NCBI GenBank assembly: GCA_027405735.1
Contig: JAPEHQ010000011.1
Location: forward strand, 1,612,001 to 1,676,000
DNA length: 64,000 nt
From: Mucor racemosus
Lineage: Eukaryota; Mucoromycota; Mucoromycetes; Mucorales; Mucoraceae
Direction of reading: 5' to 3'
Positions 11,835 through 22,500 of this stretch are shown here, in pieces (position 1 is the first letter of the stretch; every line of letters starts with the position of its first letter). The notes beneath the pieces are model-generated. The model saw nothing but the letters and a program-made list of their open reading frames with translations, did no database searches and was not told the origin of the DNA. A program made the position numbers and the translations under genes.

Positions 11835-12494
11835 TTGATGGATCCAATACTTGCAATATCATCCCCTACTATACAATTACCAAAAAGTAATCATCATCTT
11901 TATGCTCATCATGATAAATCCACTACAATTTTAACCGAGATTCCGATGATCACAGACATTAATAAGAAAAATATATATACTTCAGCTAAAGCGACAACTG
12001 AGCGAATACCAACTACCACATGGGGATCATTTACTATTGTAGTGGTCGTCTTTTTAGTCATCTTGACATGCTTTATTTTGAACTGCAGTCGCATTCGACG
12101 CAAAGTAAATGAGACAAGGATGGATAAGCTGGGAAGGTCTGGACCTTTATCATTTGAAAGGAGACATAAAGAATTACAAGAAGCAGATCTTGAATGGAAT
12201 AATCATCCTCCAATGGTATTTACAACTGAAAAACAATTGACTACACCAGAATCAACTTACAACAGTAAACACTCTTCTTCTTCCTCTTCGGGATGGTCGT
12301 CTATAAATTCAACTATTGCTCAAAAACATCATTATAATGATAAGAATTTTATAAAAAACCAACCACCAAGTGTTCAATTACGTTTAACATTAGAAAATGC
12401 TTCAAACTCTTCTTTATACAGTTCAGCAGAACCTAAAAGACCCATGATTTTACCTCATCAACAGCATTTTGTATCAACATCTAATCAATTATAG
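11835..12494 (+). CDS. Hypothetical single-pass membrane protein
   Basis: An intronless 219-codon gene; a second in-frame ATG follows the first directly, so either may start translation. Residues about 1-62 are polar and Thr/His-rich. One strong membrane segment follows (about 65-84, IVVVVFLVILTCFI), flanked on the C-terminal side by a basic RIRRK. The rest is a hydrophilic Ser/Asn/Gln-rich tail with a serine run near residue 150. No signal peptide or known domain is seen. By positive-inside logic the C-terminal part would be cytosolic (inference). It might be a small plasma-membrane or wall-sensing protein, but no family is recognised. A clear CT-rich and TATA-bearing promoter supports it as real. 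Confidence 0.6.
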   Translation: MMDPILAISSPTIQLPKSNHHLYAHHDKSTTILTEIPMITDINKKNIYTSAKATTERIPTTTWGSFTIVVVVFLVILTCFILNCSRIRRKVNETRMDKLGRSGPLSFERRHKELQEADLEWNNHPPMVFTTEKQLTTPESTYNSKHSSSSSSGWSSINSTIAQKHHYNDKNFIKNQPPSVQLRLTLENASNSSLYSSAEPKRPMILPHQQHFVSTSNQL

Positions 12495-12651
12495 CACTCG
12501 GAAGCAACAACCAAATACCCCTCATATATATATACTTGATTATCTTTTTTGTCAGCTTCGTTTTACCTTGATCACTCCTATTATATCCCTTATTCTCTTG
12601 GTAACCGATTAACATCTTATATAATTCCTTGTATTTTGAAGCTAAAGAATA

Positions 12652-12686
<35 letters not shown>

Positions 12687-14288
12687 TAGGTCAAAGATAC
12701 TATATATAAAATAATATGCATATAACATGAAATGATCTTTATAATTACTACTGTTTACATTCACGTACATGTATGTACATATTTCTAGTCTTTAATCTTT
12801 ACTGTTTATATGTTAATAAATACATGATATGTTTTACCTGTGCGATATTTCATTATACTATACGGCAAATCTTACTCATTTCTTACATAAAAATTATGTA
12901 TACACTCCTAAATGATTACATGTATAAATACATTGATAATGCATTCAATGTAGTTTATTCAATTAGAGACATATAAAGAAATCCTTGTCTATTTTAGTAA
13001 CATTCATATTTAAGGATCGTAATACATTCAACATGTATGTTTCTGCAGTAACAGAATAAGAAGATACATTTAGCGAAATATGTGCTTAATGGTTTCGTTT
13101 CGACAGAATATATACTGTCATACTGTATAACGGATATTCAAGTATGTAAATATTAAATATTTGACGTGCACTAGTCATATAATTAAATTAATACTACTGA
13201 TACGATCCTATCTGGTGCCTGGGACGAAGAAAATATCATTCAGGGGTGCAAAAAATTGAAACTAGAATTTATCTAGTAGAAATAGAGTGTCATAAATTAT
13301 ATATTATTATGGTGCCAAGATCTTTTATTACTATTGGAATCAATATACCTCGAAAAAGGAGCAATTCAAACCTGTTTTATTGAGAAAAGTCTGAACTTTC
13401 ATATACTGCAGCTAATAGGAGCTTAAAATTATTCAGAAAACAAAATCGTTAGAATGCAGAAAAAATTCCCAAATTTTTTAAATCTCACATTACAGCCAAA
13501 TAATGTATAGTAAGTTGGCATTGTGTATTAAATGTAATATATGCAGATTTAAAATCTTTATCGACTGAAAACACTTTTGGTGACAACTTTGTGGTTAAAT
13601 ATTTTTTTAAATTTGAAAAACGGAAAATCGGTTTTTCGGCTGAAAGATGCTCATCATTGATGTTAACCTAATAAAAGCAGCATTGTAAGAAAGCCAAAAA
13701 TTGTATCTATCAACAAGACCTCACTCGAAACTACATCTAAATTTTTCGAGGAGATATTGACATTTTTGTGAATTTGGGGATCGGAGGACGATCAGATGAA
13801 AGGAAAATTTCAACAAGATTGTCTGATTTGTACAAAATGAAATATCTCTATGGAAAATCAGTGTTTTTTTATAAAGTAAAGTGATATATGTAGATATAAC
13901 TTTGCGCTATTAAGCAAGCTTTAAAGATATAGAATTACGCACATTAAGAGATCACTAGGGATGAATCAAGCTTTTTGGTTTCAAGTAAGCCTATTTTAAA
14001 AGATTTTCCTAATAGACAAGAAGCAACGCATTACTCTACAAATATTATTTTTGGATACTTGATCATCTAAACCTTTGCCTCGTAATTTTTGTTTTGTTGA
14101 TTAGTTCAAATAAATGTTTCGGCATTATGCTTTTTGCATTTTTGCAATAGTTCCTATAGTCACACGCATCAGTAGTATCTCAAGCCACTTTTTTTCATTT
14201 TGCGATCGGTGTGAATCCTAAATAAAGAGAAATAAAAGTTACAAGCATTTGAATCTTCCTTTTTAATCCCCTTGATAATTATCTCATA
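12495..14288. other. Spacer with (TA)n tract
   Basis: Holds the 3' region of the membrane-protein gene, a (TA)n microsatellite at about 12652-12683, and then AT-rich sequence. Bases 13240-13960 have the same general texture as the dispersed repeats elsewhere (gaaaaacgg, cggtttttcgg, gaggagatattg), but I could not align them convincingly. No gene is supported before the eS4 promoter. Confidence 0.5.
12652..12683. repeat. (TA)n microsatellite
   Basis: An alternating TA run of about 16 units just downstream of the membrane-protein gene. Confidence 0.8.
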
Positions 14289-15208
14289 ATGGTATGCTTG
14301 CAAATTAAATAGATATTCGTTCATCAAAGCTATGGAATCGTCTTGAAATGGATGGATTAATGTATTGATTGATGGATGGATGTCGATATATTACTATTGA
14401 ACATTTTGAACTAACCAAGAAATTATAGGGTCGTGGTCCTAAGAAACATATGAAGCGTTTGGCAGCTCCCAAGCACTGGATGCTTGACAAACTTTTGGGT
14501 GCTTATGCCCCCAAGCCTTCTTCCGGTCCCCACAAGCAACGTGAGTGTCTTCCTTTGATTGTCTTCATCCGTAACCGTCTCAAGTATGCTCTTAACGGTC
14601 GTGAAGTCCAATCTATCCTCATGCAACGTTTGGTCAAGGTTGACGGTAAGGTCCGTACCGACTCTACCTTCCCTGCTGGTTTCATGGATGTCATCTCTAT
14701 TGAGAAGACTGGTGAGAACTTCCGTCTCGTCTATGACGTTAAGGGTCGTTTCGCCGTTCACCGTATCACCGATGAAGAGGCCAAGTACAAGCTCTGTAAG
14801 GTCAAGAAGGTCCTCGTTGGTTCCAAGGGTGTCCCATACATCACCACCCACGATGGTCGTTCTATCCGTTACCCCGATCCTTTGATCAAGGCTAACGATA
14901 CCATCCGTTTCAACCTCGAATCCAACAAGATTGAGGAATTCGTCAAGTTCGAAGTCGGTAACGTTGTTATGGTTACTGGTGGTCGTAATATTGGTCGTGT
15001 TGGTCAACTTGTTCACCGTGAACGTCACATTGGTGGTTTCGAAATCGTCCATGTCAAGGATTCTCTTGACCGTGTTTTCGCTACTCGTATCTCTAACGTT
15101 TTCACCATTGGTCAAGGTACCAAGCCTATGATCTCTCTCCCCAAGGGTAAGGGTATCAAGCTCTCCATCACCGAGGAACGTGATCGTCGTAGAAATGCTG
15201 CCAACTAA
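14289..15208 (+). CDS. RPS4: 40S ribosomal protein eS4
   Basis: Exon 1 is only the ATG at 14289-14291. A 137-nt intron (14292-14428, GTATGC..TATAG) follows, then one long exon 14429-15208. The 260-residue product matches the family length. It begins [20 protein letters not shown], has the S4-type RNA-binding segment in the first third ([20 protein letters not shown]), a central eS4 domain and a KOW-like segment (about residues 178-208, [13 protein letters not shown]). It is a core component of the small ribosomal subunit. Codon use is strongly biased to C-ending codons, unlike its neighbours, as expected for a highly expressed gene. An intron directly after the start codon is also known from animal RPS4 genes. 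Frames on the opposite strand here are shadows of this bias. Confidence 0.97.
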
Positions 15209-15364
15209 ATTTCATTTTAGTTTGAGAAATATATCAAGATCTTGAAATTTTTTTAATAAAAATCTTTTTTTTTTTTTTTTGTAACATTCAAAAGTTTTGG
15301 GCAATTTTTATTACTATAAGAAAGGGAGAAAGGGAATAATTTACAACGGTTTATATACTTTTTT

Positions 15365-16724
15365 TTATTGAGATGCTGCTAATCTTTTCTCCAAAATATC
15401 GACAAACATTGAATGAAAATTATCAACATCTTTAAAGCTTGGAAAATAATTTACATCAACGACATAATAAGCATTTGTGTGTGATTGTAACAATACATCA
15501 AACCCAAAAAATGTCAGACCCTTTTTGAATTAAACTTAATTAGTACAATTTATACAAATATATAATCATGTAAATTTACCAGCTGACGATGTAAACTATC
15601 TGCAATCTTTTGTAATTTTGAATTATCTAAAACTGATTCTTTATAAAGGTGGATATCAGTTGGATCAGATCTAAGAAATACTTTATCGAGATCATGAGAG
15701 AGCTCGATTTTAGTTTCAAAACTCTTTGGTAGAGTTTGGCTATCAAAATGTACGACATCTACAAAATACGCTTAGATGAAAAAATGAACCCACTTTTTTT
15801 TTTTTTTTTTTTTTCTAATATCTTTACCTCCATGATGATCTAAATTTTTAAATGATGGACGCGTTGAAGCACTAATTTGTCCATCTGCTACATATACTTT
15901 AACTATAACTCCATCATGTTGAATAAATTCTTGTAACATTACTGCATCATTCTTAACGTATTGTTCCATTTGTGACATTCCTTGTGTAGAGGGTATAAGT
16001 GTCATTTGATGTGCTTCAGTTGATGAACAAGCTGTTCTGCGTTTACACATGGTCTATTTACATTCTATTCACTCAGTAATTCACTCGTTTGTAGTGTAGA
16101 ATATCTTACCGGGAAATTTATATCCATATCATTTTTCCAGTCTTTTATAGAATCCAGGGCAATACTCTTGGGAACATTGAATAAAGGTTTGCCATCTAAT
16201 TTTGTTACAACCACCATATCAGTTACAGTCCATGACAACAACCTTGTATATTTACCTATAATATCCTTGGATGCACAGATTTTTGTGTGATGATATAAAA
16301 GCATTCTATCGAGCACTTTTTCGATATTTGACCAAGCATCAATAACGATTACTTGGGGATGTTCTTTACTATAGGTCTATCTATCCCTTAGATGCCATTA
16401 AAATACAATGAATGCTCAATATCACTTACGATGAATCTTTGATAAAACTTCTTTGCTTCAGTATCACCACGTTCTATTTTTGCAACTAAATCAGTCATCT
16501 TGTGTACAATCAAGTCTAAATTGCCTTGTCTCTCGATAGGAATAGAAAGATCAATATGAATAATACGAATATTTCGTTTACTGCGGGATAAATTAGTTGG
16601 TATTTCTAGCTGTTTAAAATAAATAAAACGCTTACATTGCATAATCCTCTAAACCAATGAACCCTGAACGCTCAATTTTCTTTCTAGTAAAGATTAAGCC
16701 AACAGTTTTGATATCATGGCTCAT
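15365..16724 (-). CDS. ITPK1: Inositol-tetrakisphosphate 1-kinase (ITPK, ATP-grasp)
   Basis: Six exons: 16724-16636, 16580-16430, 16376-16110, 16053-15828, 15758-15580 and 15520-15365, joining to 355 codons with every junction in frame. The family phosphorylates inositol tri- and tetrakisphosphates on the route to InsP6. In order are seen: TVGLIFTRKKIE (N-terminal sheet), HIDLSIPIERQG and DLIVHKMTD (typical of the family), HPQVIVIDA, CKRRTACSSTEAHQM (substrate and nucleotide binding), VMLQEFIQHDGVIVKVYV (ATP-grasp sheet), RPSFKNL, LGLTFFGFDVLL, and VVDVNYFPSFKDV, whose D and N are Mg2+ ligands. Intron 4 contains a T24 run on the plus strand. The gene lies tail-to-tail with RPS4, 156 bp apart. 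Confidence 0.88.
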
Positions 16725-17054
16725 GTCTAATAAAACTATGAATTATAATAAATAGAAAGAAAAAAGGGATAAAAGGCAAAACAAGAGAAACCCTTACTTT
16801 CGATTTTAAAAAAGTGTGCAACAAAAGATTTAAAAATATTTCACCTTCTAAACACCTTGGAATCTCGAGCGAAAAGATGGCTGGGTTATTTGAAATAGAG
16901 TGACACATTAAATTTTCAATCTTTCTTTTTCATTGAACTTAAATCATATTAGTGAGTAACTATCGCTAAAGTAACTATGACACTATTTATTGTGCGAACT
17001 ACTATAAAATAATGCTGCTAATTTATTAGCTATATTACCCTGGAAAGAAATTAC
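16725..17054. other. Short spacer between the ITPK and FKBP genes
   Basis: AT-rich promoter region of the ITPK gene and 3' region of the FKBP gene. A 64-codon minus-strand frame at 16714-16908 overlaps it but shows no homology. Confidence 0.5.
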
Positions 17055-17928
17055 TTATTTTGTCTTGCTTTGACTTTTGTCTTTTTTCGTGTCTTCCAAT
17101 ATAGATAATTTGTTAAATATAACATAAGCAAATGCAATACTACCAATGACGAACCAAAAAATAGGTGTTCTAACAATAAATTCAGCATTTGCTCGGAAGA
17201 ATAGTGATTACGACTTACAATAAAGGTGGATTGTCAATTTTGAGCACTTCAATGTCATATATCATGGCTATTTCAAATGTACGTCATAAATATCAGCATA
17301 CAATTATTAGGCAATTTAGCAGAATTATATGTGTACCTTTATCAGAAATCTGTCCATCACTGGCTAAAAAATTACTTGATTAATGGTTGTACAAACACAG
17401 CCTACAGGGCTTTTTTCTATATACTGTAGTTATAATCTGAAACTTACAAACATGAAGCGCAGCAGGCACAATAAGTCGACGGATTTCCCCAATGCACATG
17501 CCTTGAATCTCTTGCTCTAGGCCTAATATCATTTTTAGAATCAGAAATTTGACAAATGTATGTCATACTCACCTTTTACTATTGTCATTTCCCCTACATC
17601 CCACGAATTATTAATGCAAAAGTAATCTCTCATAAAATACTATCATACGTTACCTGGCTTCAAGTCAATGGTTTTTCTATTAATAATATCATCTGACTCC
17701 AATATCTTTGCAACATATCGTAGTTGAATGCTAGCATCTGATGTTACTCTTTTTTTACAATTTGGCGATTGTCTTAAAATGTCTATACATGTAATGAAAA
17801 TAAATTCAGGTGGTATTCTTATCATTTTTATTGTAACTTTTACTTGATTGGAATTTCGATGGTTGTTGTGCACTAACGGCTAATGATATCAAAATAGCAA
17901 TAAATGGTAATAATTGATGATATCTCAT
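17055..17928 (-). CDS. Membrane-anchored FKBP-type peptidyl-prolyl isomerase (ER/secretory)
   Basis: Proposed exons: 17928-17654, 17593-17573 (21 nt), 17522-17448, 17363-17337 (27 nt), 17267-17219 and 17169-17055. The product starts with a signal peptide (LLPFIAILISLAVSA), then an FKBP domain: SPNCKKRV, IQLRYVAKI, IVKGLEQEIQGMCIGEIRRL and the closing strand AMIYDIEVLKID. One membrane segment (FWFVIGSIAFAYVIF) and a lysine-rich tail ending KSQSKTK follow. FKBPs speed proline isomerisation during protein folding; a signal peptide plus a C-terminal anchor suggests the ER membrane. The domain is divergent, and several usual active-site aromatics are not evident. The exons total one base too many: the signal-peptide frame and the FKBP frame differ by one nucleotide near 17828-17848, at A/T runs. 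This is either a frameshift (or sequence error) or an undetected splice. Confidence 0.7.
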
Positions 17929-18036
17929 GATTGTAATAACGAAAACAAAGAGTAAACAAGGCTTACTGTGGTAGGTTTTGTTTACAATGCTAATCTGGGT
18001 TTTAATGCATTGTAACGGCCATGTCGTCCAAACCAT

Positions 18037-18780
18037 GCACGTTACTGCTCTTGGTATTTGTAATCAAGCTATAATGCTTATTATATTATTGCTGGCTTCT
18101 TATTTATGACGGGATGTTATTGCCTAGAATGTAGATAGAATCAAGGTATTTGTCAGTAAAACTATCATAAATCAACTGTCAAGTATCTCACTTACTCCTC
18201 TCTATCCAGCAAGAACAAACAAGTATAATGAAGGATCAAAACGCAAAAGTTTTGCATAATAAAATCCTCGTACAATTAAAAGTAGACCGAAGTCTCTGTT
18301 AACACCTTTATACTAATTAATTATCAGTTGATCTCTTTAAAGCTTAAAGTTGACCAAATGAACCAAGGCCCAAGACATTGCTTTTTTTAATATATATACA
18401 ACGATATGAAAACTGATAAACAACCCCAATTATTTTTATTTATATGTTTTTTAATAGACGCCTCTCCATTTATTAAATAAATCATTCTTTTATTATTCCC
18501 AAGAAAAATTGAATCTGATTATTTCGTAGGCACATGTGTGCAGATAAATGCGGCATTATAACTTGTACGGCATTATTTAATATGGATACGCAAAATTATA
18601 TATATTAGTAGATAGTTTATGAACTTGGGCGTAATTAGTAAATAGTTTTAAAAATGTGAAAATTGCTAAATGGTAGGTTGTTTTAATCAAACAAAAAAGC
18701 AGTTTTGAGCTTCTTTTAGTAATGCTTTTTAGCGTTCCAATGTGCCCCCCCCCTCCCATGTTTACCTTTTATTTGAACTA
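18037..18780. other. Spacer, no gene seen
   Basis: Upstream region of the FKBP gene and AT-rich filler. A C9 run with a flanking CCTCCC occurs at about 18746-18757. No coding or RNA gene is supported. Confidence 0.5.
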
Positions 18781-18890
18781 AAAGCAGCGTTACAGCGCCT
18801 GAACTATAACCTAAACAACATATGCAATATATGTTACTATAATAAAAATACAAAAGTTTCTACTAGAAAAACCGTCTGTCATATCATACA
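18781..18890 (+). repeat. Outer end of inverted-repeat arm A, split off by retrotransposon insertion
   Basis: This stretch matches the reverse complement of about 42282-42390 (blocks cgcctgaactataa, gttactat, ctactagaaaaaccgtctg). It ends at 18886-18890 with ATACA, which recurs directly after the retrotransposon at 25388-25392. The same sequence, uninterrupted, is present in arm B. So it is the left piece of arm A, cut off when the element inserted. Confidence 0.85.
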
Positions 18891-19552
18891 TGTGCTGAAC
18901 TAGGATACTATTTCCCCACATAAGAAATTAAATGTTATCTCACATAAAACCATGCTCTAATATTTCAATAGAGATAACATGAATTTAACAGTAAATACAG
19001 AAAGTATTAGTAATTTAACATATAAATAAAATAGACCGAATCATAAACAAAGCAAATTGATTCATAAAATAAGCTGAAGAAACACATAGATCAAAGTAAG
19101 GATTGCTCTATGCGGATCATTAACAAATATGCCAAAAACGGGCATTAAAAGACCGCCTTGATTATGTAAATCAAGAAGCTCAATATAAACTTTAAAATCA
19201 CAAACAAACTAATTGATTTACCAAAAAGAATAAACATATGGATATTGCATGAAGACAATGGAATCATGCTTCAATCATTTAATAAGTAGCATGATGATAT
19301 ATGTATGGAATGCAGCATTGTCTGATTCGCATGTTAAACATCACGGTTTGACAGAAGTCCTAAGTTGGTAATTCGGTTATTCCTAATTCTGATAGATCAC
19401 TGACAGTTACGGTGCAACTCCCAGATATAACAAAAGCACAACTAATATAAATAGAGTAGAAATATAGACCTATTGCACACTATCTATTTTTTGAATAAAG
19501 AAGGATTTAAACTGTATCTTTTTTCAAAGCTTTTATTTTACATTTTACTGCA
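18891..19552 (+). repeat. Left LTR of the chromovirus
   Basis: 662 bp, TGTGCTGAAC at the start and TTTTACTGCA at the end. A TATA box (tataaata, 19446-19453) should set the transcript start near 19475-19485, and aataaag at 19494-19500 may be the poly(A) signal, so the R-U5 part is very short (inference). By eye it is identical to the right LTR. Confidence 0.93.
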
Positions 19553-19588
19553 TTTTTTACAGTTTACATCAATTATTGATTCTACCTT
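19553..19588 (+). other. Candidate primer-binding region, possibly self-priming
   Basis: Directly after the LTR there is no TGG-type tRNA-complementary site. Bases 19558-19566 (tacagttta) are the exact complement of 19508-19516 (taaactgta) in the LTR, in the predicted 5' leader of the transcript. This recalls Tf1, where the 5' end of the mRNA pairs with the site next to the LTR and primes reverse transcription. The complement here lies about 25-35 nt after the likely start rather than at the very 5' end, so the idea is tentative. Confidence 0.35.
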
Positions 19589-22500
19589 ATGTCTTCTATC
19601 GCCTCTGATTCTCCCTTGTCTCCCGAGCAACCTTTGTCTCCTGAACCCTTGGAGGAGTCTTTATTACCTTCTACTGCCATGTCGGTTGCTACTGAGAAGC
19701 TGAAGGACATGGAAATCTCTCCTCCTCCTCCTACCGTAGATGAAGAAGATAAGCTTAGTACTACATCTGATCAAGAGATCTTGGAAGATGCTCGCCCTCC
19801 TGCACCTGTTTCTCACAAAGAAATTTTGAAAAGAACTTTGCAAAAAAAGGAAAAAGTAAAGAAGGACTACCTTGAAGCAATGTGTAATTTGGAAACTGTT
19901 GCAGGGAATAAGAAAGCGAATGAACTTCGGGAAGTCTTATCAAACTTGGAATTGCACATCAAGACTTTGACCGCAGGTCTCAAGGCTACAAACTCAACAA
20001 GTAAATTGGCAATCTCTTCTGGGCTTAAGATTAGCAAAAGGGACCTCCCAAAGTTCCAGTTGGAGGATAGTAAGAGCAAGCCTTTTCCTCAAGAAGAAGT
20101 TTACAAATCCGTTGATCACTTTTTAGGTGAATTTGAAAAAATTGTTTATTCGTCTGGGCAAGACATAAACGATGTATGGAAAAAATATATTCCTTTAACC
20201 CTGCCTTATGATCTTGACGACTGGATGAAGACAGTGGTCCTCAAATGTGTCTCTTGGTTGGAGGTCAAGTCCGTCTTTGCTAAGAAATTTGGCACTGTAA
20301 TTTCCAAATTACACAAGAAGAGAGCCGTCATGACCATGGCTATTGAAGATGATGAAACGTTGGATGAATATTCCATTCGATTTTTCCGTACCGCAGGGGA
20401 AGCTGGCTACCATCGAGAAGACTCAACACTTGGAGATATCTTTCTACTTAGTCTTCCTGATGAGTGGCAGCTTAATATCTCAACTGTCTTGTTGTCGCGT
20501 ACCAACCAGCAAGGATGGACTCCTTCAGAAATCTCAACTGTTGCTCTCAATTTACTTGGAGAAAGAACGCCAGGTTCCTGGAATACCAGCCGTAAGTCAA
20601 GCAATCCTCCGTTGAAACGAAAGTTTCACTCTGAGAAGTCTGTCGCTGCTTCTGTGTCTTCTGGTGTGGATCTCACCTCTGAGTTGCCTAAAGCAAGGAT
20701 GTTGGGGGAGAAAAATAGGCCAAACCGCGCTACCAAGAACCCTGCTCCTTGCCGCCATTGCGGTCGTACTTGGCGCCATGGCCACACTTGTGAAGAATAT
20801 CATGCTGCCAAGAAGCAAAAGTCTGCTTCTGTTTCCGTTTTGTCGGTCTCTTCTGCTTCTAAAAGTGAAGGAAATGAAAATGAAAATTTAGAAAATAGTA
20901 TCAAGGAAATTTATGAAAATGGAGCATATCCTTGTAAGTCGAAAAAGACAAACAATAACAATAATATGAAACTAATAACACCTTTACTATTAAATAATAG
21001 GAGAGTAATTGGCAAAGTTGATCCTGGCTCTGATATTAGTTTTATAAATATTAAAATTTTAAATAAAGATTTCTCATCTATTAAAACAATCAAGACAAAT
21101 GGTTACCTAAATTTCCTTTCAGTAAATGATAATAAACAAAACAGCTCTGTAACTAGAGTTGGTAAAACTGAGCCAATGGAAGTTACGTACACAAATAACA
21201 TTAAATTTAAACATGAATTTGAGGTAATCGAATTTAATGATGAATTGTCAACTGAATTTGATGTCCTTCTTGGTATCGACATTCTCCCAAAATTAAATAT
21301 CTATCTGAGTGGTGTAGCCTTTAAATGGCCTGATTCAGATAGAGAAAATGAATTGAAACAATTTGAAGACATAAATCATGATCCTGAAAATACGTTTAAC
21401 CCTGAAAAAGCAGATTATGGGACGCCAAGCGAAAGAAAGGAATTATTAGCTTTAATTCAACCAGCTTTGGAAAAAAACATTGCCATTCCTAGTGATTCTG
21501 CTTGTACTATGCCTGAATCAGTTGTAAAAATAAAAATAACAAATCCTAGCAATTGCTTTGTTCGTCAATACCCCTTAGCTGTTAATGCAAATGCCGAAAT
21601 CAAGATACAACTGGAACAATGGTTGAAAGATGGAATTGTTGAAATAACAAAACCTGATCCTACTTTCCATTCGCCTTTACTAGCTGTACCCAAACGTGAT
21701 CCAGTTACTGGAAAACAAACCAAATTAAGAATTTGTTGTGATTTGAGAAGAATCAACGCAGCAATATCTGACAATGATTGTCATGAAAACTTTGCCATTC
21801 CAAAAATTCAGGAAATATTTGGTAGAGTATCAGGTCGTGCTAATATAATAAGTGTTTTAGACCTAAAACAAGCGTATTTTGCATACCCTGTGTCACCTGA
21901 ATCGAGACGTTGCCTCATATTTAGTCATAATAATATTACATATCAATGGACTCGTGCACCTTTCGGATTGAAATTTCTAGTAAGCCAGTTCGTTTATAAT
22001 ATGTCAGTTTTATTCAATGGCATTGAACAAGAACTGAGAAATGAAGTAAAAAAAGTATATGTCAAAGAAAATAAAGATATTAGCAAAATTGACAGTGAAT
22101 TCCAAGGTAGTCTGGAGCATTATGTCGATGATATTGTTCTCTTTTCTAAAGATGTACAAACACAAATTATCCTTATAAATTTAGTTGTAAATCGACTAAC
22201 AAAAGTAAACCTCAGAATCAATATTGACAAGTGCTCTTTCTTCCAAACAAGTGTTTATTTGCTTGGCTTTGTAATCAGTAGAAATGTCACCAAAATTGAT
22301 ACCAGAAAATTATCTAACATTGATTCTTGGGAAATCCCAAAAACAACAAAACAAGTACGAAGCATCATGGGCATTATTTCTCACTTACGAGATTATTGTC
22401 CCATGTTGTCAAAGGTAGCTGCCCCAATTGATAGTCTACGAAACGAAAAAGACATCAAAAAGAAATGGACCCCGTTGCATACAGATCGACTCGAAAGAAT

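Noticed and set aside
13240..13960. Further copies of the 45.5-kb repeat here and at 33.3-34.0 kb
   Set aside because: Similar texture only; no ordered alignment could be made by eye.
14423..15115. 230-codon minus-strand frame over RPS4
   Set aside because: A shadow created by the strong C-ending codon bias of RPS4; its product has no known features.
16714..16908. 64-codon minus-strand ORF at the start of the ITPK gene
   Set aside because: A different frame from the ITPK exon; no homology, hydrophobic low-complexity content.
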